Shown here: piece by piece, positions 47,225-59,584 of the stretch
How the letters are laid out: each line of letters starts with the position of its first letter
How positions within the stretch are numbered: position 1 is the first letter of the stretch
Assembly (NCBI GenBank): GCA_021234535.1
Contig: CM037845.1
Coordinates: forward strand, 3,376,501-3,440,500
Length of the DNA: 64,000 nt
Reading direction: 5' to 3'
Source: Stichopus chloronotus
Lineage: Eukaryota > Echinodermata > Holothuroidea > Aspidochirotida > Stichopodidae
Made by a program: the position numbers and the translations under genes
The notes under the pieces: generated by a model
Seen by the model: the letters and a program-made list of their open reading frames with translations, nothing else
Database searches by the model: none
Told to the model about the DNA's origin: nothing

Positions 47225-47346
47225 TCAATGTGTCTGGTAACATTCAAAGACTGACCAAATTATGGATACCACGACGATGTAGAAGTTAGCAGCTGTCAGA
47301 ACCAGGAATACAGCTTGGCTTGTACCGGTGATATCACGCACAGCAC
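47225..47346 (-). CDS. Transporter C exon 4 (TM12 and stop)
   Basis: 122 nt, acceptor AATTTAAACAG. Encodes 'RDITGTSQAVFLVLTAANF' through a QTH tail, TGA at 47227-47225. Confidence 0.85.
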
Positions 47347-50300
47347 CTGTTTAAATTACAATAATAAAAAACATACAGACAGGTAGAGATAAGAGAGAAA
47401 CAAAATCCTATTATAAGGACCAACCGAGGTATTAATTTCTATGGTAATCTGATAGTCCAAATCAATCAATTAAAACCTTATAGTGTTAAGTGCAAAAACC
47501 TCTAGATATATACTGCTTGGGAGTGGTAAAGGGCCCTCGTGTAACTGATTATCAGATTTCGCTGTTGCCACTCATTGCTATGTTATTATTCCCAGTACTT
47601 ACACCTAAAATGATACGATCTTACACCACTTTCAAAGTACTTTTTTAAGTATTTTATTTAATGACGCTCAAACAGATACCAACCTTTAGTAGTCTGATTG
47701 CCACACTGCCGGTATAAACACAGTAAAGAATGTGGCTTCTATATTTCAACGCTATTACGTTACGTTCTTTAAAATATTGACGATTATCCATCAAATTTTG
47801 GCATCTTCTTTCAAAGACCAGGTAAGAAAAGGAAAACTTAGATTGCTCACAGGTGAAAAATCTATCTTACTTTGACACGTTCTAGGTTTCGAAACTCCCT
47901 GTTTCTATTATCTTTGCTGGCTAGAGTGCAACTACTTGGCCACATCCACTGAAAGACTTTTAAAGATATTTTGTTTATGCCTTTGCTAAGAAATGGAGAT
48001 GATGACTTGTGAGAGTGATAATCTGAGGGTAGAGCAACTTAAACATGAAATTTATCAGCACCTGCCTGCATCATTCACTTTAGCGTTCAAATGTCCATTA
48101 CTTTTATCAGTACACACCGATTAAACATATAAAAAAGAAAAATATAGAAAAAAAAAATTGGTTTCATTACCTGCTGTGCAACCACCCATTTCGGTTCCAG
48201 CAGCTGCACTTAAAAATGTCAACACGATCGCATCCTGAAAGTCTGTTTCTCTAACGATGAGGGAACAAACCCCTCCGACGGAAGATCCCGATGAACCAAA
48301 AGATATTCCTGAGACGAAAGAAACACCTGCGAGTGTCCAAAAATCGGACGGCCCCTTAGCGAGGAGGAAGAAAAGCACAATTTGCAACACACACGGTAGC
48401 CCAAAGAAATGGAGTGGACTTTTAACATGACCAATAAATAATATGACGTTCCATATTCGACCGATGACGGCTCCGGTACCGGCAAAAGTTGATAAAAGCA
48501 CCGCATCTTCGGGAGAAAGACCTTTCTCCTTTCCTAATGGAATCAGAAATAATACCCATCCGCTTAGAGAGAAAAAGACTGCGACCGTTACCAACAGCAG
48601 GAAAACGAGTGAAGGGTTTCTTGAAAAAACAGAGTAGTATGAATTTGATTGGATGCCGTGGTTACATCTGCGAATTTCCTTTTCTGAATCATTCAATGAT
48701 TCGCCTGAATTTTGCTTCATCTGCTGCCTGGTCTTAAAAGCAGCCAAGATGTGATTCTCTTCAAAATTTTCTTCATGAGTTTTAACCAAATGCGCCTCTT
48801 CGTTTCCGTTATTCGCAGTTCTTGACGGTTCCGATACCGCGCCAGTCCGTTTCGTTCCCTTATCACGTGAAATGGACTTTAATAAGACACCGACTACTAA
48901 AAGATTCAGGTTTATTCCTCCAAATAGGACCAAAGCATTTTGTGTTCCGTACAAACGTTGAAATCTGTCGAATATTACCGGAAGAATGGCGATACCAATG
49001 TAAACGAACTGATCGGCCAAACCCTGAACGATCCCAAACGCTGTTTTATCCGGAAAAGCTTTCCTAAGATGTACGTAAGTAGGTGTAAATGCAGCACCAA
49101 AGCCAATACCTGTTACAGAAATAACAAACGTTTTGTGTGTCAACAATCACGGAGGCTATGTTTCGTGATACTCAAGTCACATATTTAATTGAATGGAAAC
49201 TGAAGCAAATTCACATTTCATAAGAAATTAGAAATATTTTTCTCTCTTTATTGGTGGAAACCATATTAAATGTTTGTTTGGATGCTATGGACTTTTAAAG
49301 AAATATCTATTTCAAAATGGTACATTACATTATCTGGAAATCTGTTTTGTCACACAGGTAACTATTTAAATATCCTTTGTATTTCTTTATCTTGCCTGTG
49401 TTACTGTAAGAGCAACATATAGCTTAAGACATTTGATCTTCATTTCCCTAATATTGAAGATAAATCTAAATCATACTCAGTCTAAATTTTCACTGGTGTC
49501 AAATTTTTAAATAACCGCTTCCATCTCAAAGGACAACAAAACCTTTCTGAAAACATTGTTTTTAATTCATGTTTGTAACCTTGACTTGAGAAAACTGGAA
49601 ATCTTTCTTGACTAGAGAAGTCTTTTAGTCTTCAAGCAGCAATATCGTGAGTCAGGAATATGACATTGGCATAAAAATTTGAAATGCATGTAGCGAAAAT
49701 TATTCACTTACATTTAAAGGGAAAGAAAGTGTCTGTTTCACAGAAAAGAATCATATTTTTCAACCTAATGTTTGTGGACACAGTATGATACCGTACATTA
49801 TTCAAATGTATCCTATAGCACTGTATCTAAAAAAAAAGCCGACAAATATGTTCAGTGGGGAAAATATGTTTAGTAAGTCAGTGGCTGCACCAGGATTTTA
49901 GTTGGGGGACAAATGGAGGGTAAAAGAAACTGTTGGAGGCAAAAATTTCGCAAAATTGTAGCGCAAATCGAGCATGAAGCGCGAGCTTAGTGAGTGAGAT
50001 CCAAGAGCAAAAACTACTGCACACTCTGAGGTTTTACTATAGCTCTGGGTGAAAAAGTTAGTCTCATGGACTTCCAAGACATATTTGTCCAGTCACTTCA
50101 GCTGAGTGAGGCGGGGGGGGGGGGGAGGAGGGCAACTGGTTCAAAGGTTCTGACTAGGGAGAATCCCCCATGTCCCCTTCCCCTTGGAGCCGCCACTGCA
50201 TCGGGTTATCTTTATAACATTATGGACTTACATGGAAACGAAACGATCTTTAAAGGTTGTGTGACATGGTTCTAGGAAAGAACACCCTTCATTCAGAAGT

Positions 50301-51903
50301 TGCAAACTAAAACCCTGAGGGAAAATCCGTTGGGATTTTGTTTATGTTTTTACCGTTTTCTAAGATATGACTTTTCAATGTATGAGAAAACCTGCAAAAC
50401 AGATGACGTGGGGTTTTGCACAGCGTCAGTATTTCTTTTGTTAAGCCTACATATTTTGCCTCTTAATTACTTAATTACTGAGTTTCACATTAGTAAGTGA
50501 CATCAATATTTTTTTTGGAGAAGAAAATACATGCTTCCAAAATAAGACCATCCGGGCATAAAAAATCTCAAAGATCCTTTAGATAAAGGTTACATAAACA
50601 AAGGATTAACATAAGACATATCATAGGAGTCCATCCCTTGACGTCACAAATTTGCATACTTAGCCAATGTTTATTCATGATACAGCTGTGAGTCCATACA
50701 GAATTTCCATAGTGTACTTAAACCATGTCTCTGGAAAACCCTTTTCTGCATGATAGAACATGAGGTGATATAGAGTCATACCATCATGGTTAGGGTTTGT
50801 TCCTTCGATGAGACCTTATCATGTATGATATCATGTGAGGATTGGCTGTGAGACACTACTTTTACTGTAAAATGGTCAATCAATAACGGATTTTGATGGA
50901 ATTTGTGGCTATTTTTTAACATTTTCAATGCCTAAGCACCCAGTACTCGAAAATTACGAAGGCCAAGACGGAGGCCTGAATAGTGACGTTATGGAATGTA
51001 TTCTTACCAGCACAACAACAGAACGTGAAGAGAAACGCAGGGTGTTGGGGTAGCAATCCGTTACCAAGGTAGCCGAAGACAACGAGAAGTCCACCGCAAA
51101 TGATAATAATGCGAGGCCCAAACCTCTGGTACAAGATTGCTGCCAAGGGTGCTGTAAGGAAAGAGACATGTTTGACCACAAATATAAATTTACAGGTTAA
51201 TGAATTTGGTAATTTTCTTTTATTGCCTGTAATTATAGCTGGCTGTGCATGCATTGTAATACTTAAGGAAGGGAAATGTAAAGGATAAAGCGAAAAAACT
51301 AACATCGCAAGCATATCAGTGATATTGACCAGGTTATGACCAATACACTCCTATAAATGTTTCATTACCGTACATATGCATAAGCTCACAGTCCTCTATA
51401 TGTACTCTATACGTCACCACACTTTAAAGTTGCATATACGTAAATCAATTCTCCTGATGCAAACGCCATTTTATATGCACTTGATTCTCACATAACTGAT
51501 GCATATTCATCAAACTTTGATTTCATAAACTTGATTACAAGCAAAGAGGAATTCCAAGCAAAATCTGACCACTGCGTATTGATATTGGTTTTCTTCCCTG
51601 TCTTTTGATTAAGAATGCTTTAGCATTAAAACTACAGATTTATGAGAACATTTTGGAATTAAAATGTGATTAGAGATTGAATTAAAACAAAAGGTACTCA
51701 CAAACGAGACGCGATATACTTTTTTGAAGAGGAAGAATAAGACCAGTGAGGGTGAAGGACATGTTGGCTTGCTTGGTTAGGTCCTCTACTAGAACCCCAT
51801 AGGACTTCAGTGATCCTTCCTCCAGGAAACAAACTAGACTTCGAGACACAAAGGCAAGTACCTGAGCTGTCCTTATACCAAAGAGTATCTCTCTCACACC
51901 CAT
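47225..51903 (-). CDS. Monocarboxylate-transporter-like protein (SLC16/MFS), tandem copy C
   Basis: Four exons on the minus strand: 51903-51702, 51151-51008, 49109-48171 and 47346-47225, with the same phase-1 introns as A and B, 468 residues. It is the most diverged of the three: the central loop and the membrane face of TM7-TM10 differ, but 'PTYVHLRKAFPDKTAFGIVQGLADQF', split as in A, 'YGTQNALVLFGGINLN' and 'SGISFGSSGSSVGGVCSL' are conserved. TM8 again reads AVIGR, with Ala where SLC16 usually has Asp. The last exon is strikingly close to A and B compared with exon 3. It has no duplicated exon tail downstream. The start has a short 5' UTR behind a good acceptor (ATATTGCAG). Substrate unknown. 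Confidence 0.88.
48171..49109 (-). CDS. Transporter C exon 3
   Basis: 939 nt, acceptor TTCTGTAACAG, donor GTAATG. Carries TM4-TM11. The loop between TM6 and TM7 is Glu/Asn/Ser-rich and unalignable in part with A and B. Confidence 0.9.
49879..50198. mobile_element. Probable non-autonomous hAT-like element (MITE) in transporter C intron 2
   Basis: The ends CAGTGGCTGCACCAGG (left) and CAGTGGCGGCTCCAAGG (right, reverse complement) pair well over about 15 bp. The interior is non-coding with a G run near 50112. The flanking octamers (tagtaagt, catcgggt) do not match, so the target duplication has decayed or the ends are misplaced. Confidence 0.55.
51008..51151 (-). CDS. Transporter C exon 2
   Basis: 144 nt, acceptor TTCCTTACAG, donor GTAAGA. 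Encodes 'LYQRFGPRIIIICGGLLVVF' and the next helix, ending CCCA as in A and B. Confidence 0.88.
51702..51903 (-). CDS. Transporter C exon 1
   Basis: Starts MGVREILFGIRTAQVLAF. 202 nt, the same length as B. Donor GTGAGT splits a codon as T plus CA, so residue 68 is Ser where A and B have Ala. Confidence 0.82.
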
Positions 51904-51910
51904 CGTGACT

Positions 51911-51975
51911 CAGTCGCTTTTCTGCAATATAAACTGAACTGTATAAGTCATACGTGTTAACACCATAGGGCCAAT
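51911..51975. repeat. 5' UTR/acceptor segment of transporter C, also found at 54511
   Basis: About 65 bp including the acceptor (minus-strand ATATTGCAG) and first 5' UTR bases of copy C. The first 36 bp are identical to 54511-54546. Confidence 0.8.
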
Positions 51976-52059
51976 TATGGAACGCCGGTCGTGCAAATAT
52001 TATTGACAGTGCGTGCATATCCTGTTTTATGAACGAAACGATAGACAAACGACAACAGT

Positions 52060-52450
52060 AGACACAAACGAACCATTAGACACAGCCAAATGATACGACA
52101 CCGACGAAAACATTAGACGCAACCAAATATTAGACACAAACGAAAACATTAGACACAACCACTTTTTAGACGCCATCGAAAACATTAGACACAAACCAAA
52201 TCGTTATATACAAACGAAAACATTACACACAAAGGAAACATTAGACACAACCAAATCATTAGACACAAACGAAGCATTAGACACAAACCAATCATTACAC
52301 AAATGAAAACACACAAACGAAAACACACAAACGAAAACAGGAGACACAAACCATCATTACACACAAACGAAAGCATTAGACTCAACCGAATCATTGGACA
52401 CAAACCAAATAATTACGCACAAACGAATTAATTAGACACAAATAAATGAC
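52060..52450. repeat. Minisatellite of the 'cattagacacaaac(c/g)aaa' family
   Basis: About 20 imperfect copies of a 16-20-bp unit, alternating 'cattagacacaaccaaat' and 'cattagacacaaacgaaaa', all in one orientation. Confidence 0.88.
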
Positions 52451-54510
52451 TGGTACTCGAAGTAAGGAAGGTTTACAAACGGAAACAACCTTAAACGAAA
52501 TGAAGGTACACAAGCAGATGAGATATATGCACACGAAAAAATATAGTCTGACAGCACCTGTTCGATTACGTAATAAAGTGATAAGATATATATGTACTCC
52601 TGTGTTTTGCAATCATCCTGGTTGAAGCAGAGTTACGTCCCGGTATACCCAGGATAAATTAAACGTCTGTCGGTTTTGCTGACGTTGCATTAAACATATA
52701 AAGGAGATATAAAGGTTATAAAATTCCAGAAAGGGTTTTTACGGGTCATGATTTCGGTCTACAATAACTTTTAAGTTTTGCACATTTTGTTATCTGAATA
52801 TTTTAAAAGACATAGCAGTAATTTCAATGAAGCGAAGTGGCTGCAGGCAGGCCACGTAAAAATATATATCTGGAGGAGCTAGCACATTTCGTGGAGGCAG
52901 GGTATACCAGGCCACAATTAGCGGAACAACGAAGTGTTATGAACATATTCAGACAACAGGCTTTTCAGCGTCGATTGTAAGGTGTTACAATGTTACATAA
53001 CTTCATGTCCTACAAGAGCAATAAAACAGGAACAGTGCTTAAGTGGTCTGTGGTTATCCTAAAACGTGCATCTGTACATCGTAAAAAAAAGAGAAAAAAA
53101 AAACCATCATTAAGGATTTAGAGAAATGATTTCCCCATTCATATACTGTATACATATATTATATATACAAGTAATGCAAGTTTCGAAAGCATTGTAAAAT
53201 CCACCCAAATGTATTTTGTCACTTTTCCATTACAGCCATACACCGCTAGTGACTTTATTCTATGAAAAGAATGAATAGCTAGATAAATTCAGATAAAAAA
53301 TAAAAGCAAAGAGACATAAATGTTTTGCCCCATCCTCTAAATGTATCCCGATTGAAACACTACATGTAACCAACTGTCATCAGAAACTGCAGTGGAAAGT
53401 GAAAAAAGAGAGATACTTATTTTCATCCTGACTCCCCGTTTGTGATACGCTAACATATTGCACACTGTACAGCTTGCAATATTCCAGTCTTTACGATTTA
53501 AATGATTTGAAAAGTTGATGAATAATTCCATTATACCGCTTTATGTGCTGTAAAATGCTTTTTGTTCCTTTTTGGGATTCCTTGTAAATATCATCAACAA
53601 ATCAAACCTGAAGCTTTTACTATTTTACCCGTTCCTGTATATGTTGGCTTTCTCTAAACACCATTCCATGTATCGCACTATACCATTTGAATGGTCACAT
53701 ATATGTTTAAAGACGCAATCCCTATTTCCTCCTGTTTATGTCTTCGTTTTTGTGTCTTCGATCTTCTGTACTCAGTCTTCGTTTTGTAGACACCACTTTT
53801 CCGTCTTTAAAGTGATTGCGTGTGTACTCAAAAAACCAAAAAGATAAGATTGTGTTTGATCTTAACTTTTTCTTTATTTTTAAATGTACACGCGAGGTTG
53901 CACATGAACGGACTATGTCTTTCAATGAAGGAAAATGACAGTAACTACTTCGAAAAGGATAAAGGATTGGCATAAAAATAGAAATCATATTTGAAAATTA
54001 ACTATTCTTACTATAACCGCCTACAAAATAATGAATATGCAACAGTACAGGTCTCACTAGTGTATCAAAAACACACTACTCAAGTCGTCGCTCTTTGGTA
54101 GGTATCGGGAATTGTAGTATTTGGTGAAAGGAAACACTGTATTTACAAATAACCTACGAACTGAACACAACCTTGTCCGCGGCGTCAGTGATCCTGAGTT
54201 GTAAACTAAATATTCAATACTAGTACACTTCATATTGGCTTGCTCAAAGAAGCACACCGTTGATTTGAATGAAAACAGTCAACGACTACGTTATAGTATT
54301 CTACACTTTTTGTCGTTATGTTAGAAGAATTTGAAATCATATGGCAAAATTAACCAACTGAAACCTATTTATTTTCCCAGATCGTCTGAATGGTGCAATT
54401 AAAAGCCTTAGCAAACTTTTGGAGATGAAATTTCAATGTTATTACTGTTTGCCTACGAACGCAATCACTTTAAATTAAGTGGTTAATGCTGTATGTTACA
54501 GTGATCCTAC
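52451..54510. other. Upstream of transporter C; no gene recognised
   Basis: AT-rich with an A/G-rich run near 53083-53104. Several short open frames lack any recognisable feature. Confidence 0.4.
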
Positions 54511-54577
54511 CAGTCGCTTTTCTGCAATATAAACTGAACTGTATAAATGATACGGTGTTAACACCATTGGGTCCAAT
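54511..54577. repeat. Second copy of the transporter C 5' UTR/acceptor segment
   Basis: Same orientation as 51911-51975. On the minus strand it again gives ATATTGCAG/AAAAGCGACTG, but here followed directly by GTAGGATC, a possible donor, which would make an 11-nt exon. Whether it is a non-coding first exon or merely a duplication is unknown. Confidence 0.65.
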
Positions 54578-56754
54578 AGCTGAGTTGATGGATGTTGCTC
54601 CAAGGCTCTTTCATTGCACAGTTGCAGACGTATTCCTACTGACTGACACAGTGAATAACACTTCAAGGTTTTTGTATCAAACAAGAAACTGATATAACGA
54701 AGTTTATTTCACATGTGTATATTTTGTTGAAATACTGAACTAAACATCACAGAACTCGTAAGCACACACTATACACACATCCCCCCACCCCCCCCCCCAT
54801 AAAGGAGATGAAAAATGGTTCCCCCCCAGACAAAGTTCGAAATAGAGGTAGGCCGGTCCGAAATATGCTCGGAAAAATACGTGACAGATAGTAACGCGTC
54901 TATATATGTACTTGGTAATCGCAAGACACATTTTAGTACACAATCACCTGCAATTGGTTTCCTACGTTGATTTTTCTCAACCACCTTGCACATCGTATGA
55001 AGACAGTATCTCGACTGGGCTTGTGCTTCGTTTGGGCAAAACTCGTGTGACGCAACCCTCTCGTAAGTTCCTGGCGGGAGCTACATTGGCTTGAAGCTGA
55101 GGAAAACTTCTCCTGTGTCAACTTCAGGTGAGAGCTTTATTTACTATTTCTAAGTATTATACTTCGAAAGATATATGTGGGGACAAAGGAAATGGCGTCA
55201 TATATGGCACAGTAATGGCAGTTTGAAGAAAACAACGGGGGGGGGGGGTATTTGGGGCCCAAATTGGGGTTATTTTTAGGACGACAGGAAAAAGTTCGCT
55301 CAGGTTCCTTTATACGTGTCCATAATGATTGCATATTCGGACGTCATTTTCTTCTTTTAATACAATATAAGATTTCCTATAAATTGCTTCCATTCTATCA
55401 TTGATATGTAATCATTACAGCGTTGCTTACCTTTACATTTGTTTACGCTTTCTGAAATGCAGTCTCCAAACAGTACGTGGCACCTCAAGCAATCCAGGAC
55501 AATAAACTGTAACATGTGCTGAATATTGGTGGATTTTCCTCAATTAACATTTATAAATTCAACAATCTTGTGAATGTTTTAAAGAAAGCAACCGACAAAT
55601 TCCAACGTCAGCTCAACCTCCTAGGGTTGTAGGAGAGTTTTTTTTTGTGTGTGTGTGTGATTAAATTGCATCGCTTTACAATCCAAGCAAATAAGTCAGA
55701 TATAGGCCTAATTTAAGCAAACACGCAGTAAAATTTGCAGATTTTCGGCACGGACAACCAAGTTGTTTTTATCAACTTTTATGTACTTTTTTATCAAATC
55801 GATTATCGTTGCCATGCGACCCATTTTTATACGGGTTGGTTTTAATGTGAATAGTTTGGCATTCCGTCAGAAATATGTATTTAAAGTCGAGCCTATTCGC
55901 CCGTACAGGTCCGAATGAGCTATATTCGGGTATGCACGGACGAATAGTGGGCATTATCCGCACGAAGTTGTTCGTGTCAAAAGACAGCGTCCATTCGATA
56001 GTGTACGTGCGAATGGACTCGCTTATTCGCCCGAGAATGTGTCCGTATGGATAGGCAGTTAATTTATGAATGTCTATTCGCCCGTGTTCGTGCAAATAAG
56101 GCGCCTTGTTTGCATAAACTTGGTCTTGTCCATGGACAGTGTATATTTATTGTGTGAGTGTTTATCTGCCAGTCTCATTCCGTCGCAGGGACTTGTTACT
56201 AAGTCCATGTGCACATATTCCAATAAATAGTAGGATTAATAGCTAAAACCGCGGGCTTGCCAATAATTATTTTGATTCACACGAGTTTGTTAGTGTGAAT
56301 AGATATAACGAAGTAGCCTACTTTTTTCACGGACATGCTAATTATTTGAAGAAATTGTGAAATTATGGATATTCTAATCAAGCTGCCATTTGTCCGTTCA
56401 CCTACGTGAACGTGAAATAAGACTTATTAGAACATAGACGTATACCTACCGGGGGTTATGACGAAACGGGACCAATTTTGACGGATCTGAACTGGTAGTA
56501 ATGGATCATTAATTAGTACTGTAAAGGCCTACTTTAGGCGCCCCCTCCATAGTGACAAATGTATAAAGTTAAGCAGAAAGACAACGTCCTCTCCCAACCC
56601 CCCCCCCCCCCCCCCTTTCCATCCCGATTTGTCTCTTACCTTCAGCTGGAAATATTTGATACGACAGGTGTATGTTTGTATTTTGTCTGCAAAAAAAAAA
56701 AAATATATATATATATGAAATAATAAATATTGCGACGTAAATTAGTCCAGGGTA
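54578..56754. other. Intergenic; homopolymer runs and a small CpG-bearing repeat
   Basis: C runs near 54781-54800, a G run near 55236-55248 and (gt)n near 55649-55661. 'tattcgcccg' recurs at 55894, 56024 and 56075 within a CG-containing stretch. No gene supported. Confidence 0.45.
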
Positions 56755-58815
56755 TATACCTACACCCTATTCTCGAAGCTCGACTCTTGCTGGAGGGAAA
56801 CAATTCACCAAACCGGAAAGGAGTCAAGCGTACTCCCAGATTCAATTAGACGATGAAGCAAAAAACATTCGTCGTAATTAACACCCACATGGTGTTACTT
56901 CTGTGTTAGAGACTCCTGTTCGGTGTTGCCTCAGCACCGGCGATCGCTCAACTTACGAACGATTGGGGAGGGTCCTCTGCGAAATCTACCTGGTGGTTTG
57001 CTCCATCTGGACGATGCACTCATAACAGGAGTTACAGAGAAAGATCACATCGACACACTGATGAAAGTGTTAAAGAGGTTCCAGACTTTAGCATTACGTC
57101 TGAGGAAGGACAAATGTGTCTTCAATGGAATCGTCAGTTGACTATTTTGGTCATAGGATTGACCCTCGATGGCCTTCATCCTCTCCCGGCGGACAAGGTT
57201 CAAGCCATCATCAATGCCCCAGCTCTAGGTAATGTAAATGAATTGAAATTACTGTTAGGGTTGTTAACCTATCGTGATAAATTCATGCCTAACTTGTCAA
57301 CAACATTATCCTCATTATATTCATTGCTACAGATGGACACCTCTTGGACATGAGCAAAGAAAGAAATTAATGCTTTTAAGGTGTCAAAAGACCTCCTCAC
57401 ATCTTCTAATGTATTCTCGTTCATTGTGATCAATCAAAATCCTTAATACTAAGTTGCGATGCTTCTCGGTATAGTATTGGTCTAATGTTGGCCCACGTTG
57501 TGGGTGACGGCTCAGAGAAACCGGTCGGGTTTGCTTCTCGCACTCTGTCAACTGCTGAAAAAAAAATGCCCGCAACTTGAGAAAGAGGGTCTTGCTTGCG
57601 TTTATGGAATAAAGAAATTTTATTCGTGCCTTTATGGGCGGCATTTCACCATAGTGACCGACCATGAGCCCCTACTGGAATTATTCAGTGAAGAGCGGAC
57701 AATTCCGCCTCAGGCCTCCTCGAGAATTCAAAGGTGGACTCTCACTTTTTTCTATACATGTACGAGTATGAACTGAAGTTAAAACGTACTGATGAGCATG
57801 GGAATGCTGACGCAATGAGCCGTCTCCCATTGCATTTCTCACCAAAGCAAACACCCTTGCCAGCAGAGACTGTGTTGATCTTAATACAACTGGATAATGG
57901 CCCAGTCACATCAACACAGGTTAAGAACTGGACAAGAAAAGATGCAATCTTATCTAATTTATTAACATATGTACTGAAAGGTTAGTCAGCGCAAACAGAA
58001 GAAGCGTAAAGGCCGTTATTTCATTAGCGAAAGGAACTAACTGTGCAGGATGGGTGCTTGCTCTGGGGGAACCGTGTTGTCATACCACCTAAAGGTGGTA
58101 GTCAACTGCCAGAAGAATAACATGACACGCATCTAGGTGGTACGCGCATGAAAAGTTTGGCGCGAATGTTTATGTGGTGGCCGAGATTAGATAACGGAAT
58201 TGAAGACTTGGTCAAACGTCGTGGACCTTGTCAGGAAAGTCGGCCAAACCTACCAAAAGGTACCACTTCAGCCTTGGGCGTGGCCAACACGTCCATGGTC
58301 ACGAGTTCATGTCGATTATGCTGGTCCAGATTTGGGTCACATGTTCTGAGTGATTGCTGACGCTCCCTCGAAGTAGATCGAAGTCCACATTTCGAAAACT
58401 GCAACGACGTAAACAACCGTTTCGAACTTACGGAAGACGTTCGCGCAGTGCGGTCTTCCCAATATGATCGTAAGCGATAATGGGCCGAGTTTCGCAAGCG
58501 CAGAATTTCAAAATGTTTGCATTCAAAACGGTATCAAACATCACTTCCGCGCCATACCACCCATCATCTGACGTTCTCGCTGAACGTGCCGTTCAAACAG
58601 TGAAGTTCGGTTTGAAGAACCGCAAAATAAAACACAAAAAATAAAACAACCTATCCAAGCCATACGGTGATCAGAGAGGAAAATGTCAATGGCTGAATAC
58701 AAACAGAAAGGCAAAACACCATTCAGTCAATGCGTTCAGATGTACTGTTACAATTACACCATACTGGAATTCAACGAGCTGTTCCCGAACTACAGAAGGA
58801 GGCGTCAACGGTACT
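56755..58815 (+). mobile_element. Ty3/gypsy LTR-retrotransposon pol relic (RT, RNase H, integrase)
   Basis: Plus-strand fragments in family order. Reverse transcriptase runs about 56770-57350, with LAGGK-FTK, LFGVASAP, an active-site-like LDD at 57007-57015 and LGLLTY. RNase H is about 57440-57720, with LSCDAS, EKEGLACVYG and TDHEPLL. A chromodomain-independent integrase spans about 58140-58815, with an H2C2-like start, then IVSDNGPSF. It is broken by at least five frame changes (about 56879, 56955, 57150, 57560 in an A run, 57750) and stops at 56907, 57351 and 57983. The usual Tyr/Phe before LDD is His. gag, protease and LTRs are not seen, so it is 5'-truncated and dead. Confidence 0.85.
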
Positions 58816-59580
58816 GACTTTAGCTACCACCAGAGATGTCCTAAACGTTGACGGCCAGCAGACCGTGCATGCCACAGTGTATGGAATAGGGTTGGGCGGT
58901 ATTCCAGTGCTCAAGTTGGCACCGGTATTATGGGAACCGGCTCTATTTGGTATTAATTTAAATTTTCAATTAGTATTACCGGCATTACTCGGCACCTTTA
59001 CAAATCCGTTTGGTACCGACTTAAATTATCGGAAACGGTACCATTTTCAATTTACATGAAATTATCCTCGAAATGTTCTGTTAATTAAAAGATTTTTAAT
59101 CTCAAAGTTGTCTTACAATATGATGCTGCCAACAACTCTTAAAAAAAATCCTAAAAGACATCGTTGTTTTGTTGCAGCCTACAACCAGTCTCTAAGCCTA
59201 ACACAAACAACGTCAGCTAAAAAAAATCCTAACATTAGGCTATTTTGTACATGAAACTTCTCTCCATGTAAACAACATCGGTCTATAGGATATAACATGC
59301 ACTGGCTTCCTAAAATCCAAAACACCTGTTCCTGGTAATACTACATGTGTCAGAAAGATCCCTGGTATGCGGCCAACAAATGGTTTTGGCCCGAACAGTC
59401 TAAAATTTATTTGGTTAAGTGCACAATATTCAAAATATAGTAGTATGCTCGCAAACTATACTTCAACATTACATAGAAATAGGTAAACTAGAAGCTAGCT
59501 ATTCACGCCTTTATGAAGTCGAACACAATTGGCGGCGTCCTTGCGCTATATTTCGTTACTAACACTAAACACTAGCGGAA
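58816..59580. other. Downstream of the gypsy relic; nothing recognised
   Basis: A patch at 58900-59045 repeats 'accggtatt/ggtaccg' words. Otherwise plain AT-rich DNA. Confidence 0.4.
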
Positions 59581-59584
59581 ACAA

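Noticed and set aside
52060..52450. Regularly spaced repeats resembling a CRISPR array
   Set aside because: Copies abut with no unique spacers and the genome is eukaryotic. It is a minisatellite.
58730..59059. 109-codon open frame downstream of the gypsy integrase
   Set aside because: Only its first part resembles the integrase end. The remainder covers an 'accggta' repeat patch and is not a separate gene.
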